Assembly (NCBI RefSeq): GCF_000969645.2
Contig: NZ_CP014222.1
Coordinates: forward strand, 2,855,740-2,919,739
Length of the DNA stretch: 64,000 nt
Source of the DNA: Janthinobacterium sp. B9-8
GTDB lineage: Bacteria; Pseudomonadota; Gammaproteobacteria; Burkholderiales; Chitinibacteraceae
Reading direction: 5' to 3'
Part shown: piece by piece, positions 23,665 to 33,185 of the stretch
Layout of the letters: each line of letters starts with the position of its first letter
Position numbering within the stretch: the first letter of the stretch is position 1
Translations under genes and position numbers: made by a program
Notes under the pieces: model-generated
The model's input: the letters and a program-made list of their open reading frames with translations, nothing else
Told to the model about the DNA's origin: nothing
The model's database searches: none

Positions 23665-24651
23665 TTACTTGAACTGTTCGAGGAAGGAAATATCGTTCTC
23701 GAAGAAGAGGCGTAAATCATTTACGCCATAGTAAAGCATCGCGAAACGATCCAGACCAATGCCAAAGGCAAAGCCGGTGAATTTTTCGCTATCGATGCCT
23801 ACATTCTTCAGCACATTGGGGTGCACCATGCCGCAACCACCTACTTCCATCCAACCCTTGGACCACTTTACGTCGATCTCAGCCGAAGGCTCGGTAAAGG
23901 GAAAGAAAGAGGGGCGAAAGCGTACTTCCAGATCATCACGTTCAAAGAACTGACGCAGAAAGCTAACAATCACGCTTTTTAGATCGGCAAAGGAGACATC
24001 CTGATCAACCCACAGGCCTTCCATCTGATGGAACATCGGCGAATGAGTAGCGTCAGAATCAACACGGTAAACACGGCCCGGCGCGATGATTTTAATCGGC
24101 GGCTCTTGGCTTTCCATGTAACGCGCTTGAATCGGTGAAGTATGCGTGCGCAACACTTCGCCACCTTCTACATAAAAGGTGTCTTGCATGCCGCGGGCAG
24201 GATGATCTGGCGGCAGATTCAAGGCTTCAAAATTATAAAAATCTGTTTCGATTTCGGGGCCATCGGCCACAGCGAAACCCATGGAGTGAAACAATGCTTC
24301 GATGCGCTCACGCACCTTAGTCACCGGATGCAAACCACCCGCAGCAAGGCCACGGCCCGGCAAGGTGATATCCAATGCTTCAGCGGCCAGCTGCTTTGCT
24401 AATTTCTCATTAGCAATGGCTTCACGACGCGCATTCAGCGATGCTTCAAAAGCTTGCTTAGCCTGATTAACAATTGCACCAAAAGATTTTTTTTCTTCGG
24501 GTGGCAAGGTGGCTAACTGTTTTAAGAGCGCAGAAATCTCGCCCTGTTTGCCAATAAATTGCGCCTTGGCATTTTCAAGTTCGTTCGGGTCATTGGTTGC
24601 ATTTAATGCAGCCAGGCCTTTTTCCAGAATCGCTTGTACGTTATCAACCAT
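23665..24651 (-). CDS. pheS: Phenylalanine-tRNA ligase subunit alpha
   Basis: A 328-residue catalytic subunit. An N-terminal coiled coil (about 1-90) is followed by class II motif 2 ([17 protein letters not shown] region reads [13 protein letters not shown]) and motif 3 ([20 protein letters not shown]). The [11 protein letters not shown] segment lines the Phe pocket. Usual length is about 327. A terminator lies between rplT and this gene, so pheST probably has its own promoter or is attenuated; a pheM-type leader peptide was not evident. Confidence 0.97.
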   Translation of the reverse strand: MVDNVQAILEKGLAALNATNDPNELENAKAQFIGKQGEISALLKQLATLPPEEKKSFGAIVNQAKQAFEASLNARREAIANEKLAKQLAAEALDITLPGRGLAAGGLHPVTKVRERIEALFHSMGFAVADGPEIETDFYNFEALNLPPDHPARGMQDTFYVEGGEVLRTHTSPIQARYMESQEPPIKIIAPGRVYRVDSDATHSPMFHQMEGLWVDQDVSFADLKSVIVSFLRQFFERDDLEVRFRPSFFPFTEPSAEIDVKWSKGWMEVGGCGMVHPNVLKNVGIDSEKFTGFAFGIGLDRFAMLYYGVNDLRLFFENDISFLEQFK

Positions 24652-24746
24652 GATCTTGCGGCAATCTCAGGCAAATTGTTTTGCTTTGGCTGACACCTCA
24701 ATAAAGAAAGTCAGAAAAAGCAGCCCCTTGGATAAACCAAAGGAAT

Positions 24747-24773
24747 AAAAAAGGGAGGCCAGAAGCCTCCCCC
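24747..24773 (-). terminator. Terminator between rplT and pheS
   Basis: Stem GGGAGGC/GCCTCCC followed on the minus strand by six T. It separates the infC-rpmI-rplT transcript from pheST; in E. coli this gap carries an attenuator. Confidence 0.85.
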
Positions 24774-24790
24774 TCTTGTCGACCAGCCGA

Positions 24791-25150
24791 TTAGGCGGCT
24801 AGTTTCGCCTTAGCGATTTCAACAAACTGAGCAAAAGCTGGTTTGTCAAAAATTGCCATATCAGCGAGAACCTTACGGTCAACTTCAATACCTGCCTTCT
24901 TCAGACCGTTCATGAAACGGCTGTAGGCCAGACCGCACTCACGGGAAGCGGCGTTAATACGCGCAATCCATAGGCGACGGAACTGACGCTTCTTCTGACG
25001 ACGGTCACGGTAAGCGTATTGACCTGCCTTCATGACAGCCTGTTTGGCTACACGATAGACATTTTTACGACGACCACGATAGCCTTTGGCCAGAGCGATG
25101 ATTTTCTTATGACGGGCACGAGCTGTAACACCACGTTTAACGCGAGGCAT
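24791..25150 (-). CDS. rplT: 50S ribosomal protein L20
   Basis: A 119-residue, strongly basic 23S rRNA-binding protein needed early in large-subunit assembly. The N-terminal tail ([20 protein letters not shown]) and [20 protein letters not shown] are invariant-like; the C-terminal globular part is [20 protein letters not shown]. Length is standard. It lies 16 bases after rpmI. In enterobacteria, L20 represses its own operon by binding the mRNA leader, and the structured leader at 25365-25533 may have that role here. Confidence 0.97.
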   Translation of the reverse strand: MPRVKRGVTARARHKKIIALAKGYRGRRKNVYRVAKQAVMKAGQYAYRDRRQKKRQFRRLWIARINAASRECGLAYSRFMNGLKKAGIEVDRKVLADMAIFDKPAFAQFVEIAKAKLAA

Positions 25151-25166
25151 GAGTCTTTTCCTTTAG

Positions 25167-25364
25167 TTATGCGTAGGGCAACATTGCACGGACAGAAGGC
25201 ATGTTCGACGGATCGACCATACTTGTACCGCGCAGCTGGCGCTTAGTCTTAGTGGTTTTCTTGGTCAAGATGTGACGCTTGAAAGCGTGACTACGCTTAA
25301 CGCCACCACCACCGAGAACCTTGAAGCGCTTTTTAGCGCCGCTCTTGGTCTTCATCTTAGGCAT
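25167..25364 (-). CDS. rpmI: 50S ribosomal protein L35
   Basis: A 65-residue basic ribosomal protein. The pattern [20 protein letters not shown] followed by [17 protein letters not shown] is characteristic of L35, with the usual Gly-rich turn and C-terminal RAMLPYA. A good ribosome binding site (GGAG) precedes ATG. It lies between infC and rplT, as in nearly all bacteria. Confidence 0.97.
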   Translation of the reverse strand: MPKMKTKSGAKKRFKVLGGGGVKRSHAFKRHILTKKTTKTKRQLRGTSMVDPSNMPSVRAMLPYA

Positions 25365-25533
25365 GATGAACTCCTACTACTGAGTTAGATAGGGCGACAG
25401 GCGCCATAGCGGTTACCCGCTCTGCACTTAATACCTGCCACCACGCTTTTATTACGGCTGCTAGCTGATTTCAAACAAACAATCAGCCTTACCAGGCGCA
25501 GCCGCTAGCCCGGTCGTTTTTTACAAAAGGGAA
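25365..25533 (-). promoter_or_regulatory. Structured leader between infC and rpmI (possible L20 autoregulatory site)
   Basis: The 169 bases between infC and rpmI can fold into stacked hairpins: GGTAACC-centred AGCGGGTAACCGCT, an outer stem CGGCTGC/GCAGCCG enclosing GCTGATT/AATCAGC, and GC-rich GGCGCC arms near the rpmI start. Such a leader is expected where L20 represses rpmI-rplT translation. The folding was read by eye and not computed. Confidence 0.4.
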
Positions 25534-26061
25534 TTAAGCGGCTTTCTTTTTAGGAGCCAGCATCATTACCATTTGACGCCCTTCCAGACGCGGATACTGC
25601 TCAACCACAACCAAATCGCCCAGATCAGCTTCAACGCGTTTCAGCTGAGCCATACCGATTTCTTGGTGAGCCATTTCACGACCACGGAAGCGCAAAGTAA
25701 TCTTTGCCTTATCGCCATCGGCGAGGAAGCGGGTCAGATTACGCAGTTTGATCTGGTAATCATTCTCGTCCGTACCCGGGCGGAATTTAACTTCCTTGAC
25801 CTGGACCTGCTTCTGGTTCTGCTTGGCGGCGTGTTTCTTTTTCGAGTCCTGATACTTAAATTTGCCGTAATCCATAATGCGGCAAACAGGCGGCTGTGCT
25901 GTTGGTGCGATTTCCACCAGATCAACATTGGCCTCTTCGGCCAGAGCCAAAGCCTCGGAAAGGCTGACGATACCAAGCTGCTCGCCATCCACACCCTGCA
26001 AACGTAACTCACGGGCGGTGATTTCACCGTTAATCCGTGGTTCTTTATCCTGAGAAGCTAT
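25534..26061 (-). CDS. infC: Translation initiation factor IF-3, probable non-AUG start
   Basis: IF-3 binds the 30S subunit and checks start-codon pairing. Sequence is complete: [80 protein letters not shown], ending APKKKAA. The frame can be opened from an ATG at 26079 that lacks a ribosome binding site. The only GGAG lies 7 bases before an ATA codon at 26061, giving a 175-residue product beginning M(ATA)[11 protein letters not shown], the homologous length. IF-3 genes often use AUU-type starts for autoregulation, so ATA (or ATC at 26067) is preferred here. Confidence 0.93.
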   Translation of the reverse strand: MASQDKEPRINGEITARELRLQGVDGEQLGIVSLSEALALAEEANVDLVEIAPTAQPPVCRIMDYGKFKYQDSKKKHAAKQNQKQVQVKEVKFRPGTDENDYQIKLRNLTRFLADGDKAKITLRFRGREMAHQEIGMAQLKRVEADLGDLVVVEQYPRLEGRQMVMMLAPKKKAA

Positions 26062-26109
26062 TGTGATTCTCCAAGTCATTCAAAATCAAAACCGCGCTAC
26101 AGCCTACGA

Positions 26110-28014
26110 TTAAACCTTTGGCATTTCTGATTGCAGACGCTCAACAAGCGCCTCAATCGTCAGCTGACCAAGGTCTTCACCAGTACGGCTCCGCACGGCC
26201 ACTAGGCCTGCCTCTTTCTCCTTATCACCAATAATTAGCTGATAAGGAAGACGTTGCAGACTATGTTCGCGAATTTTATAGGTAATCTTCTCATTTCTCA
26301 AGTCCGCTTGAACTCTAAAGCCCAATGACTTGAGTTTTTCGCACACTTCTACGGCATATTCACGCTGCGCGTCTGAAATATTCAGGACCACAAGCTGTGT
26401 TGGCGCAAGCCAAACAGGGAATGCACCTGCATGATTTTCAATCAGAATACCAATAAAACGTTCCATCGACCCCAATACCGCACGGTGCAGCATCAAAGGA
26501 CGATGTTTTGCATTATCAATCCCGACATACTCAGCGCCTAAACGCTCTGGCAAATTCGGGTCGATCTGCAAAGTACCACATTGCCACACTCGGCCCAGAC
26601 AATCTTTTAAAGAAAACTCAATTTTCGGGCCATAAAACGCACCTTCACCAGGCTGATACTCAAAAGCCAACCCCTTAGAATCCAGCGCAGCGGCCAATGC
26701 AGCCTCGGCATGATCCCAGCTTTCTTCTGTCCCAACACGTTTTTCCGGACGAGTGGAAAGCTTAACCAAAATTTCATTAAAGCCAAAGTCTGCATACACT
26801 TCTTGCAGCAAATCGATAAATGAAGCAGCTTCAGATTGAACTTGCTCTTCCGTACAGAAAATATGCGCATCATCCTGCACAAAGCCACGTACCCGCATAA
26901 TGCCGTGCAAAGACCCCGAAGGCTCATTACGGTGGCAAGAGCCAAACTCTGAGAAACGCAATGGTAAATCGCGGTAAGAACGCAGGCCTTGATTAAAGAC
27001 TTGAATATGCCCTGGGCAATTCATCGGTTTTACGGCGTAATCACGCTTTTCCGATTCTGTAGTAAACATCGCATCATGGTAGTTTTCCCAGTGACCCGAT
27101 TTCTCCCACAAGGAGCGATCCATCACCATTGGAGTACGGATTTCCTGATAGCCATGCTGATCAAGCTTCTTACGCATATATTGCTCGATCGACTGCCAAA
27201 GCGCCCAGCCCTTAGGGTGCCAGAACACCATGCCCGGCGCTTCTTCTTGCATATGGAACAAATCAAGCTGCTTACCAATTTTACGGTGATCGCGCTTTTC
27301 TGATTCTTCCAACATATGCAAGTACTGCTCAAGCTCGTCTTTCTTTGCCCAAGCTGTGCCGTAAATACGAGTCAGCATTTCATTCTTGCTGTCACCGCGC
27401 CAGTAAGCGCCCGCAACTTTCATTAACTTAAATACTTTTAACTTGCCGGTAGACGGTACATGAGGACCACGACAGAGGTCAGTAAAATCACCTTCACGGT
27501 ACAAACTTAAAACTTGATCAGCAGGAATCGACTCGATAATTTCGGCCTTGTAGGCTTCACCAATCGATTTAAAGTAAGCAACCGCTTCATCACGCGACTG
27601 CTCATAACGCTCAACAGGAATATCTTTTTTTGCCAACTCGAACATTTTCTTTTCGATGGCGACCAAGTCTTCTGGCGTAAATGGGCGTTTATAAGCAAAG
27701 TCGTAGTAAAAGCCATTTTCAATCACTGGGCCAATCGTGGCTTGTGCGTCAGGGAACAGCTGTTTTACCGCGTAAGCCAGTAAATGAGCGGCAGAATGGC
27801 GAATAATTTCTAAGCCATCCGCATCTTTATCCGTAATAATCGCCAGCTGAATATCACGATCGATGAGATAGCTGGTATCCACCAGCTTGCCATCAACCTT
27901 ACCTGCCAAAGCGGCGCGAGCAAGGCCTGCACCAATACTGGCTGCTACATCACCCACGGTAAGCGGGGCGTCGAATTGTCGTTCAGAGCCGTCTGGCAGG
28001 GTCACGATAGGCAT
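26110..28014 (-). CDS. thrS: Threonine-tRNA ligase
   Basis: A 634-residue class II synthetase. The N-terminal TGS domain (1-62: [20 protein letters not shown]), the SAD editing domain ([20 protein letters not shown], then [15 protein letters not shown] with zinc-type His/Cys), and the catalytic core are all visible. Motif 1 ([20 protein letters not shown]), the zinc cysteine in [12 protein letters not shown], motif 2 ([20 protein letters not shown]) and motif 3 ([17 protein letters not shown]) are intact. The anticodon domain closes the protein. It heads the cluster and lies 30 bases before infC. Confidence 0.97.
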   Translation of the reverse strand: MPIVTLPDGSERQFDAPLTVGDVAASIGAGLARAALAGKVDGKLVDTSYLIDRDIQLAIITDKDADGLEIIRHSAAHLLAYAVKQLFPDAQATIGPVIENGFYYDFAYKRPFTPEDLVAIEKKMFELAKKDIPVERYEQSRDEAVAYFKSIGEAYKAEIIESIPADQVLSLYREGDFTDLCRGPHVPSTGKLKVFKLMKVAGAYWRGDSKNEMLTRIYGTAWAKKDELEQYLHMLEESEKRDHRKIGKQLDLFHMQEEAPGMVFWHPKGWALWQSIEQYMRKKLDQHGYQEIRTPMVMDRSLWEKSGHWENYHDAMFTTESEKRDYAVKPMNCPGHIQVFNQGLRSYRDLPLRFSEFGSCHRNEPSGSLHGIMRVRGFVQDDAHIFCTEEQVQSEAASFIDLLQEVYADFGFNEILVKLSTRPEKRVGTEESWDHAEAALAAALDSKGLAFEYQPGEGAFYGPKIEFSLKDCLGRVWQCGTLQIDPNLPERLGAEYVGIDNAKHRPLMLHRAVLGSMERFIGILIENHAGAFPVWLAPTQLVVLNISDAQREYAVEVCEKLKSLGFRVQADLRNEKITYKIREHSLQRLPYQLIIGDKEKEAGLVAVRSRTGEDLGQLTIEALVERLQSEMPKV

Positions 28015-28101
28015 GGTTTATCCTGTGCTGCGTGTTTTAGATAAGGTTAGAAGGCTTTCAAAAAGAAAACAAACAGTAACAGATGCTGTAAAAAATGAAC
28101 G

Positions 28102-28130
28102 AAAAAAAAGTGCGGCTTACGCCGCACTTT
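28102..28130 (-). terminator. Terminator downstream of tRNA-Val, upstream of thrS
   Basis: A perfect 10-bp stem AAAGTGCGGC/GCCGCACTTT with a TTAC-type loop and eight T on the minus strand. It would stop transcripts from tRNA-Val before the thrS promoter. Confidence 0.85.
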
Positions 28131-28258
28131 TTATAAATCAAGCCCCACGCACACGCCGCCAGAATTATTCTGCAGTGGTGCTAGTTCGATTCATGGGGCT
28201 TAACTCCGTTAAATACAGATATGATTTTATTTTTCAGATCATACCTTATGAATTTTTT

Positions 28259-28335
28259 TGGTAGGGTTGGTGAGATTCGAACTCACGACCTCTTGGATGT
28301 CGACCAAACGCTCTAACCAACTGAGCTACAACCCT
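28259..28335 (-). tRNA. tRNA-Val (anticodon GAC), unusual base 33
   Basis: A 77-base cloverleaf with acceptor stem AGGGTTG/CAACCCT, discriminator A and encoded CCA. Anticodon stem TTTGG/CCAAG holds the loop TCGACAT, giving anticodon GAC. Base 33 is C where U is nearly universal. The T arm GTGAGTTCGAATCTCAC is normal. Confidence 0.9.
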
Positions 28336-28836
28336 AGCGCTTTTTCTGACTTGATACTTAACAGCAAGATCAGAGAGACAGCATTCTAAATGAGATCCCC
28401 AACCTGCACAAGCCTAAAATAAAAAAATTTGCATAACACCCGAAAAATCCAATTAATTTACAAAACAAGTCCTTGAATTAATTACGTTTATTAAAAAGCA
28501 TGCGCGATATATTTCTACCAAAGCTGCAATAAAACATATCTACCGGCATCAATTTACTTTCAAAAAATGAAAGGAAAATACCAAAAGTATCAATACTGCT
28601 ACATAACAGATACAAATAAATGATTTATGTCGCTGAAATATAGACGGCTTGGCATATTTTGTTATTATTCACGAGCTTGCTTAATAAATATGAAAGGCAA
28701 GCTGCATTTCTAAAAATAGCATACATAAAAAAAATCAGACAAAAGTAGTCAGAGTTTTTATTAGTAATGACACTTTATGTCTGAGCCTTGAGCACACCAC
28801 GTTGTTCATTCAAATCCAAGACACACAGGGAGTTAT
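28336..28836. other. AT-rich intergenic region between tRNA-Val and the PEP-CTERM gene
   Basis: Five hundred bases with no supported ORF or RNA on either strand. It is strongly AT-rich and must carry the promoter of the plus-strand PEP-CTERM/subtilase pair. TTGGCA at about 28650 is a weak sigma-54-like half only; no complete -24/-12 element was found. A ribosome binding site (GGGAG) precedes the ATG at 28837. Confidence 0.6.
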
Positions 28837-29538
28837 ATGAAGCAATCACTCAAGATGGCGCTGCTTGTTGCAGCCATTGGCTTATCCATGCCTGCAGCAC
28901 AGGCTTCGATCATTAACTTTGATTCATTAAAAGGCGATATTTTTGAAGGTGGGGATATTGTAAAAGCAGATCCATTATTCAATTTAACCGTGCTTGGCGA
29001 TGGCATGGCAGGGGCAATTGCCTCCGCCAGTACTTGCTCTATTCTTGATTGCCCAAGTGGCAATAACACGCCCTACTATCTTGGTTTAAATGATGGTGGC
29101 TTGCAGATTTCTAATCAACTTGGTTTTAAGCTCAGCAGCTTTTCTAGCAGCTTTGCCTCTCCCTTGGCTGCAAACCTTCCTTTCAGTGTTGCCAATCTGA
29201 TTGTTTCCGGAACAGGGCTACGTGGGGAAACGTTCAGCGATCGCTTCACGCTTTCTGGCCAAAATACAAATGGCAACTGGACATTCAGCGATTTCCAATA
29301 CACCGCGAGCAACCGTGTTTTTAAAACACTCAGCTTTGCTGCATGCCTGACGACGGTGACCGGCGAATGCGTACCCTTTAGCAATAATCAGGCTCAATTT
29401 GCGATCGACAATATTAATGTAGCCGCCGTACCTGAACCTGCGGAATGGTTGCTCATGGCTCTCGGTCTGGCGGGTATCACCATGGTGATGCGCCGTAAAA
29501 ATAAAGCTCAAACTATCTCTGCAGGGATTGCATCATGA
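28837..29538 (+). CDS. PEP-CTERM sorting-domain exported protein
   Basis: A 233-residue exported protein. Signal peptide at 1-23 (MKQSLKMALLVAAIGLSMPA, cleaved near AQA-S). The mature part is Gly/Ser/Asn-rich and beta-rich, with few cysteines (LSFAACLTTVTGEC and STCSILDC). Residues about 197-220 form a full PEP-CTERM motif: VPEPAEWLLMALGLAGITMV then MRRKNK, that is Pro-Glu-Pro, a hydrophobic segment and a basic cluster. Proteins with this tail are processed by the exosortase system and anchored at the outer surface, often linked to exopolysaccharide. Its frame overlaps the start of the subtilase gene, so the two are co-translated. Confidence 0.88.
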   Translation: MKQSLKMALLVAAIGLSMPAAQASIINFDSLKGDIFEGGDIVKADPLFNLTVLGDGMAGAIASASTCSILDCPSGNNTPYYLGLNDGGLQISNQLGFKLSSFSSSFASPLAANLPFSVANLIVSGTGLRGETFSDRFTLSGQNTNGNWTFSDFQYTASNRVFKTLSFAACLTTVTGECVPFSNNQAQFAIDNINVAAVPEPAEWLLMALGLAGITMVMRRKNKAQTISAGIAS

Positions 29539-32500
29539 TGAAACGCAGCATTATTAATCTCGCCATTACCGCCCTACTCACTGCAGGTGCTGCGGGCTTT
29601 GCCAGCGCTGAAGAAGCACGCTTACCTTATATTATTCAACTTGCAGATAAACCTGCGGCTTCTTATACCGGTGAAATTACTGGCTTAAAAGCCACCAAAC
29701 CGGCAAGTGGTCAGCTGCTAGATGTCAATGCCTACGATGTACAGGCCTACATCAACTACATCGAAACCAAACAAAACAATGTGATTGCAAGCATCGGCAA
29801 TGCACCGATCGTGCATAACTATAAAGTCGTTTTCAATGGCTTCTCAGCAATGCTGACTGATGCAGAAGTCAGAAAACTTAAAAATAGTGCCGACGTCATC
29901 GCCATTACCTTAGATGAGCCGCGCCAAGTGCAAACCAACTACACCCCCAAGTTTCTGGGTCTAGATAAGCCAGGTGTGGGCCTTTGGTCACAGCTAAATG
30001 GTGCAGCGAGTGCCGGTGAAAACATCATTATCGGTGTAATTGATACGGGTGTATGGCCAGAAGATCCTTCTTTTGCTGATCGGGTAAATGCCACAGGTGA
30101 AGCAAGCCATGATTTATCTGGTGCTCAAGTCTATGGTGCACCTCCTGCATCATGGAAGGGATCTTGCGATGACGGAGAAGGCTTCTCTGCGGCCCATTGC
30201 AATAACAAGCTGATTGGTGCAAAAAAATTCAGAACACAATATGAGGCCTTGGTTGCAAGTGGTGCAAAAGTGCCGCATTGGAGCGACTATAACTCTCCGC
30301 GAGACAGCGATAGCCATGGCTCACATACCGCCTCAACAGCGGGCGGCAATGGCAAAGTAGCCGGTGTCATTGGTGGCGCATCGATTGGTTATATTTCAGG
30401 GATTGCACCACGTGCACGCCTTGCAACATATAAAGTGTGCTGGACATCGAACGACCCGATACTCGCTGATGGCAAGAATAATTGTTACGGTGGTGATAGC
30501 TTAAAAGCCATTGAAACAGCAGTAAGCGATGGGGTGAATGTTCTTAATTACTCCATCAGCGGCGGAGAAACACTGAATGACCCTGTCGATCTGGCCTTTT
30601 TAGCGGCTAGCAACGCAGGCGTATTTGTTGCAGCCTCTGCAGGCAATAGTGGCCCGGCCAATATGGTTGCGCACATTGCGCCTTGGCTCACAACCGTTGC
30701 CGCTTCCACCCATGACCGTATTCAGGAAAGCTTAGTCACCTTAGGCAGTAAAGTATTAAAAGGCGGCTCCACCAATCCAGCCCCTATTACCGCGCCTTTA
30801 ATTCTGGCAAAAGATGCAGGCATTACTGACTACGCTAATTTGTCTGCTGCAAGCAAAACAGCATTAGATCGTTGCTATGGCACGGCAGATAGTGTGCCGG
30901 CAGATGCAAAACTTGATGCGGCTAAAGTCGCAGGCAAGATCGTACTTTGCGATCGTGGCTCAAGTGCACTGGTTAATAAAAGCGCTGCTGTCAAAGAAGC
31001 CGGTGGTACAGGCATGTTGCTGGCCAATGTTGTTGGCGGATCTGCAACCATTACCGCGTTTTCTCATAGCATTCCAACCGTGCACATCAGTGCTGCCGAT
31101 GGTGCAATTGCAAAAGCTTTTGCTGCAACGCCAGGTGCGTCGGCCAACTTTGCGGCATCCATTACCAGCTCCGCAGGCAATGCGCCTATGATGGCTGACT
31201 TTTCATCACGCGGGCCGAATCGTGCGGATGCAAATGTACTCAAGCCTGACCTTACCGCCCCTGGTGTGGATATTCTGGCCGCATCACGTCCACTCCTCAG
31301 CCCTGAGCAGCGCAACCAGATTGCAAACGGAGCCGTTGCCCCTGCTGAGTGGCAATCGATGCAAGGCACATCCATGTCCAGCCCACATGTAGCGGGCCTT
31401 GGTGCGCTCTTACACCAGCTGCACCCAACTTGGTCTCCTGCCGCCATTAAATCGGCCCTGATGACCAGCGTTTTCTCTACACTAAATGATGGGCAGCCGG
31501 GCTTACAAAACGGCTTGCTTCCTTGGGCTCAAGGCGCAGGGCATGTTAATCCCAACCTCGCAGCAAACCCAGGCTTGGTTTACGATATAACGCCACAGGA
31601 CTACGACCGCTATCTGTGCGGCCAAAATCAACTGAGCCCGTCCAAGTGCAGTGTGATTGGCAGCATTCAACCTTATAACTTGAATTTGCCATCGCTCACC
31701 ACCGCCAATGTGCTGGGCAAATTTACTTTTAACCGCAGCGTTACCAATGTCAGTGATCGCGCAGCAATCTACACAGCCCAAGCATCGATCAACGGTTTTG
31801 CTGCAACAGTCTCCCCCGCAACACTTAACCTTAATCCTGGTGAAAGCAAGTCGTTTACGGTGACATTAAGCCGTACCACCGCACCAAGAAATGTGTACCA
31901 GTATGGCTCGCTCGTTTGGTCAGACGGCACGCATACCGTTCGCTCCCCGATTACTGCCAAAGCCAGCCTGCTTGCCGCTATTTCACAGCTTAGTAGTGAA
32001 GAAACAAGCGGCAATAAAGTCGTGACCATTGCAACAGGCAGCGATGGTAAATTGACTTTAGTGAAAGGGGGTTTAAAAGAAGCAACGCTCACCAATGCTT
32101 CAATTGCCACTGATACAGGCGCAAAAGACGGTGTACGTGAATGCACAGCAGGAACAAGTACAGCGGGTGTGAAAGTGCATCAATTCAGCGTACCCGCTAA
32201 TAATCTTGCAACCCGCTTTGCTCTCTACAATTCAGACACCGAGCATGGCGCTGCAGATGACTTAGATTTACTGGTCATGAATTCAGCAGGTGTAAAAGTA
32301 GGTGGCAGTGGTAGTGATGGCTCCAACGAAACAGTGCAGCTGGTTAATCTGCCTGCCGGCAACTACAAAGCTTGCGTTGTAGGCTATGCGACTAAAGGGG
32401 GTAATACCAATTACACCTTGTCGAGCTGGATCATTAATACGGGTGATGTTGGCGGCTCATTTAAAGCCCTTGCCCCAGGCAAAATCTACGTAGGTGGCAC

Positions 32501-32672
32501 CGCTTCCGTAGGCTTTAGCTGGAAAGACTTGCCAGCTGGCAAACGCTATCTTGGCAATGTTGCTTATCAGATTGATGATGTAACACAAACCAATACCTCA
32601 ATACTGGTTGAAACCAATGATCCGCTACCCACAGCCCCTTCCGTATCACGTGCGGAAAATGCGGGTGTTTAA
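29535..32672 (+). CDS. Secreted subtilisin-like serine protease (S8, plant-cucumisin-like layout)
   Basis: A 1045-residue extracellular protease. Signal peptide 1-25 (AAGFASAEEA); I9-type propeptide about 31-128 with PYIIQLADKPAASYTG; catalytic Asp170 in IIGVIDTGVWPEDPSF, His261 in DSDSHGSHTASTAGG, oxyanion Asn371 in SAGNSGP, and Ser613 in QGTSMSSPHVAGLGALL. A PA-type insertion (about 455-530; AAKVAGKIVLCDRGSSALVN) sits between His and Ser, as in cucumisin-like subtilases. An fn3-like domain (about 730-830) and a C-terminal PPC-like beta domain (about 865-970, FALYNSDTEHGAADDLDLLV) follow. No PEP-CTERM tail of its own. It lies directly after the PEP-CTERM gene and is followed by a terminator. 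Confidence 0.95.
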   Translation: MMKRSIINLAITALLTAGAAGFASAEEARLPYIIQLADKPAASYTGEITGLKATKPASGQLLDVNAYDVQAYINYIETKQNNVIASIGNAPIVHNYKVVFNGFSAMLTDAEVRKLKNSADVIAITLDEPRQVQTNYTPKFLGLDKPGVGLWSQLNGAASAGENIIIGVIDTGVWPEDPSFADRVNATGEASHDLSGAQVYGAPPASWKGSCDDGEGFSAAHCNNKLIGAKKFRTQYEALVASGAKVPHWSDYNSPRDSDSHGSHTASTAGGNGKVAGVIGGASIGYISGIAPRARLATYKVCWTSNDPILADGKNNCYGGDSLKAIETAVSDGVNVLNYSISGGETLNDPVDLAFLAASNAGVFVAASAGNSGPANMVAHIAPWLTTVAASTHDRIQESLVTLGSKVLKGGSTNPAPITAPLILAKDAGITDYANLSAASKTALDRCYGTADSVPADAKLDAAKVAGKIVLCDRGSSALVNKSAAVKEAGGTGMLLANVVGGSATITAFSHSIPTVHISAADGAIAKAFAATPGASANFAASITSSAGNAPMMADFSSRGPNRADANVLKPDLTAPGVDILAASRPLLSPEQRNQIANGAVAPAEWQSMQGTSMSSPHVAGLGALLHQLHPTWSPAAIKSALMTSVFSTLNDGQPGLQNGLLPWAQGAGHVNPNLAANPGLVYDITPQDYDRYLCGQNQLSPSKCSVIGSIQPYNLNLPSLTTANVLGKFTFNRSVTNVSDRAAIYTAQASINGFAATVSPATLNLNPGESKSFTVTLSRTTAPRNVYQYGSLVWSDGTHTVRSPITAKASLLAAISQLSSEETSGNKVVTIATGSDGKLTLVKGGLKEATLTNASIATDTGAKDGVRECTAGTSTAGVKVHQFSVPANNLATRFALYNSDTEHGAADDLDLLVMNSAGVKVGGSGSDGSNETVQLVNLPAGNYKACVVGYATKGGNTNYTLSSWIINTGDVGGSFKALAPGKIYVGGTASVGFSWKDLPAGKRYLGNVAYQIDDVTQTNTSILVETNDPLPTAPSVSRAENAGV

Positions 32673-32689
32673 ATAATAAGCTTTAACGC

Positions 32690-32719
32690 AAACGGCGAAC
32701 CTTGGTTCGCCGTTTTTTA
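32690..32719 (+). terminator. Terminator of the PEP-CTERM/subtilase operon
   Basis: Stem AACGGCGAA/TTCGCCGTT followed by six T, 18 bases after the subtilase stop. Confidence 0.85.
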
Positions 32720-32738
32720 TGCTGCTAAGCATTTACAA

Positions 32739-33095
32739 CTAATAGATAGCATCTTTACTCTGCAATACACACTGCTTTTGCTTACATACTGCCGCCGGAT
32801 CAGCAACAAATTGGCAGGTAGATAACTCCCCGCTCTGTTTAATCTCAAGTAGTCGCTGATCTGTATATTTTTTTGCAAGCAAAGCTATCTTTTCGGCTCG
32901 CCCTTCTGCAATAGACCATGGTAAGTAAAACTCCGGGCCACCACACGATTTGGCACCCACCGCTACCGTGCGGCACTGGCTGTCCTGAGTACACTGAGCC
33001 GTGCCGATTTCTCCCTTAAGCTTCAGCAAAACATCACACCCCAAAGCTGTAGTACTGAGCAGAACTAACAAACTTGCAGCAAGTATCTTCATCAT
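32739..33095 (-). CDS. Small secreted cysteine-rich protein of unknown function (118 aa)
   Basis: A signal peptide (MMKILAASLLVLLSTTALG) precedes Cys20, so the product is exported and perhaps a lipoprotein, although the LSTTALG-C site is not a classic lipobox. The mature part holds several cysteines (CTQDSQCRTV, KSCGGPEFYL, TCQFVADPAAVCKQKQCVLQ) that could form disulfides. It is transcribed alone on the minus strand between the subtilase terminator and the nuo operon terminator. No family assigned. Confidence 0.65.
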   Translation of the reverse strand: MMKILAASLLVLLSTTALGCDVLLKLKGEIGTAQCTQDSQCRTVAVGAKSCGGPEFYLPWSIAEGRAEKIALLAKKYTDQRLLEIKQSGELSTCQFVADPAAVCKQKQCVLQSKDAIY

Positions 33096-33147
33096 CCCTC
33101 CCCCTTTTTATGGGCCGCCAATTGCGGATCAGCAGAACATTAAACAC

Positions 33148-33177
33148 AAAAAAGCCCAACAAATGTTGGGCTTTTTC
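33148..33177. terminator. Terminator at the end of the nuo operon
   Basis: Stem AAAGCCCAAC/GTTGGGCTTT with T runs on both strands. It ends the minus-strand nuo transcript just after the DUF2818 gene (stop at 33186) and may also stop plus-strand read-through. Confidence 0.8.
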
Positions 33178-33185
33178 TCTCAGCT

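Noticed and set aside
24652..24790. A pheM-type leader peptide attenuating pheST
   Set aside because: Only one terminator is present, directly after rplT, and no short Phe-rich ORF precedes it.
28640..28680. Sigma-54-like promoter upstream of the PEP-CTERM gene
   Set aside because: The TTGGCA half is present but the GC of the -12 element does not occur at the required spacing.
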